Positions 13,107-13,989 of a stretch of 13,989 nt of DNA are shown one piece after another. The DNA is from JAGDXZ01 sp049966915 (GTDB lineage: Archaea > Micrarchaeota > Micrarchaeia > Micrarchaeales > CABMGC01). A model generated the notes under the pieces. It was given only the letters and a program-made list of their open reading frames with translations, had not been told where the DNA came from and made no database searches. The stretch lies in contig JBMFTS010000015.1 in NCBI GenBank assembly GCA_049966915.1, positions 1 to 13,989 of the forward strand, written 5' to 3'. Position 1 is the stretch's first letter. Each line of letters opens with the position of its first letter. A program made the position numbers and the translations under genes.

Positions 13107-13259
13107 ATGGGTAAGTTTCCAATAGCAGACGAGGCGCTTGCGCAGGTCTGGATTTGCAGAAAATGCAAGGCCAGGAACAAAGCCGGCGCCGCGAAATGCA
13201 GGAAATGCGGCTCACCTTATCTTAGACCAAAGCACCGCGAAGTCAGAGCGAAGAAGTAG
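13107..13259 (+). CDS. rpl40e: 50S ribosomal protein L40e (eL40)
   Basis: A 50-residue zinc-ribbon ribosomal protein of the large subunit. The ligands are two CxxC knuckles in WICRKCKARNKAGAAKCRKC, ten residues apart, followed by the conserved GSPYLRPKHRE and a basic tail. Start ATG 13107 gives the usual archaeal length and the family N-terminus MGKFPIADEAL. The frame is open upstream from 13020, and ATG 13098 would add three residues, but GGATGA just upstream serves 13107 better. A winged-helix gene and a DUF2666-like gene follow closely on the same strand. Confidence 0.92.
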   Translation: MGKFPIADEALAQVWICRKCKARNKAGAAKCRKCGSPYLRPKHREVRAKK

Positions 13260-13300
13260 GCATTATTAATATTTTTGCTATATAAGAAAGCGATGATGAT

Positions 13301-13522
13301 ATGGTTGAACTAAACCCGATAGAAAGCGCGATAGTGAAGGCCTTGCAGGAGCTTGGCGCCACGAATGAAAGTTCTTTGAAGACTGCAGACGACATAGCTA
13401 AAAAGGCGAATAGGCCCAAAAGCCTTGTTACTAATACGCTTGTGCTTCTTGCGCAGAAAGGCGTGATAAAGAGGGTTGCGCGCGAAAAGGCTGCAGGTTA
13501 CTATCTTGTAAAAGCGGCATAA
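13301..13522 (+). CDS. Small winged-helix DNA-binding protein, conserved archaeal type
   Basis: A 73-residue protein made of one winged-helix domain. The first helix is NPIESAIVKALQEL. A helix-turn-helix follows (TADDIAKKAN then KSLVTNTLVLLAQKG), and a beta wing ends in VIKRVAREKAAGYYLV. From memory, small archaeal proteins with the same closing signature are usually annotated as transcriptional regulators; the target is unknown. The fold also resembles ribosomal protein S25e, but the basic N-terminus of S25e is absent. The ATG at 13301 follows repeated GATGAT, giving TGA four bases upstream. AT-rich TATA-like elements at 13262-13274 and 13278-13286 leave open whether it has its own promoter. 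The next gene starts 15 bases after its stop. Confidence 0.7.
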   Translation: MVELNPIESAIVKALQELGATNESSLKTADDIAKKANRPKSLVTNTLVLLAQKGVIKRVAREKAAGYYLVKAA

Positions 13523-13536
13523 TCTTGCCTGATTGC

Positions 13537-13989
13537 ATGTCTGATTCTTCTGATAAGGAAAGCATAGAATTCTACGCGAAATACAAGGGCTGGGTTGCCG
13601 TAAAGAAAATAGAGATAAATGAAGACACCAAGCCTGAAGAAGTAGCTGCAAAGGTAGTAAGCATAAGGCAGAACATAGACCGCAAGGCGTTCGAGCTGCT
13701 AGGCATAGACATGGCCGCGCTTGACGCGTATGCTGCTTCCCTTACAGGCAATATGCGCAAGAGCTACGCAAATCTTGCCAACGTAATACAGAATCTTGGC
13801 AAGCAGGAAGTAAAAGAGCAGGTGAGCAAGGCGACTGGCGGCAAGCCCGAGCTTGTCGACATTGCTGCCACGTATTTGTTTAGAAAAGTCGTGCAAAACC
13901 TTTCTTTCGATTTTGATGTAAACCAGGAAATGCTGGAAAAGGCGTACCCTTACCTCAAGATGCCGAAGCCTCCGGGCAGGAAGCCAAAA
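13537..13989 (+). CDS. DUF2666-like archaeal protein, 3' end outside window
   Basis: An open frame from ATG 13537 runs to the last base, giving 151 residues with no stop. It begins MSDSSDKESIEFYAKYKGWVAV and continues as an acidic and basic helical protein without membrane segments or catalytic motifs. The last visible residues, MPKPPGRKPK, form a Pro/Lys-rich linker. The N-terminal pattern (FxAKYKxWVAVKK, then EDTKPEEVA) resembles the archaeal family of unknown function DUF2666 as I remember it; this needs a profile search. TGA stands four bases before the ATG, and the gene follows the winged-helix gene at 14 bases, so the two are probably co-transcribed. Function unknown. Confidence 0.65.
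   Translation, partial: MSDSSDKESIEFYAKYKGWVAVKKIEINEDTKPEEVAAKVVSIRQNIDRKAFELLGIDMAALDAYAASLTGNMRKSYANLANVIQNLGKQEVKEQVSKATGGKPELVDIAATYLFRKVVQNLSFDFDVNQEMLEKAYPYLKMPKPPGRKPK

Noticed and set aside
13293..13299. Box C-like ATGATGA before the winged-helix gene, possible C/D guide RNA
   Set aside because: No CTGA box D at a suitable distance; the repeat is better explained as the ribosome binding region.
1..13989. Mobile elements, CRISPR arrays, defence or toxin-antitoxin genes
   Set aside because: No transposase, integrase, regular repeats or known defence domains are visible in any frame. The window is housekeeping plus a glycosylation locus.

Overview
This is an archaeal chromosome segment. 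The evidence is a proteasome beta subunit with a processed N-terminal Thr next to an aCPSF1-type ribonuclease, ribosomal protein L40e, a TRAM-domain protein, an archaeal-style 5S rRNA with a TATA box 26 bases upstream, an intron-interrupted tRNA-Trp, and heavy use of ATA (Ile) and AGG (Arg) codons. The compact layout (overlapping genes, 5-base convergent gaps, near-leaderless starts) and the small DUF2666-like protein would fit a small-genome archaeon such as a Micrarchaeota/DPANN lineage. That placement is an inference, not something the sequence proves.

Layout. The left edge (1-64, minus) is the 5' half of a tRNA-Trp(CCA) gene, cut by the window inside what looks like an intron. After about 260 bases with no recognisable gene comes a complete membrane pyrophosphatase of the K+-independent proton-pumping type (323-2311). 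Convergent to it, on the minus strand, lies a three-gene operon read from 6143 down to 2317: two tandem Wzx/MATE-like lipid-linked saccharide flippases, then a dolichol-phosphate-sugar-synthase-like GT2 enzyme. Divergent from that operon, across a 56-base shared promoter region, is a large GT-C-like membrane protein (6200-8419) with a sequon-rich external domain. Then follow an 84-residue TRAM protein, psmB (proteasome beta) and aCPSF1/FttA, all on the plus strand; psmB and aCPSF1 are neighbours in many archaea. A stand-alone 5S rRNA (11596-11709) converges on a minus-strand polyprenyl diphosphate synthase (11736-12758). A 348-base intergenic region with a TATA box and several hairpins precedes L40e, a small winged-helix protein and a DUF2666-like protein that runs off the right edge.

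How the genes may work together. The GT2 enzyme, the two flippases, the GT-C protein and the polyprenyl synthase form a plausible pathway for lipid-linked sugar donors, their transport across the membrane, and extracellular glycosylation. Prenyl synthesis releases PPi, which the pyrophosphatase can hydrolyse while pumping protons. The right half is housekeeping: RNA processing/termination, protein degradation, translation. No mobile element, CRISPR array or recognisable defence system is visible. The most distinctive observations are the sequon-dense GT-C tail, a recurring TGA-N4-start ribosome-binding geometry, an altered substrate-binding motif in the prenyl synthase, and the structured intergenic region before L40e.
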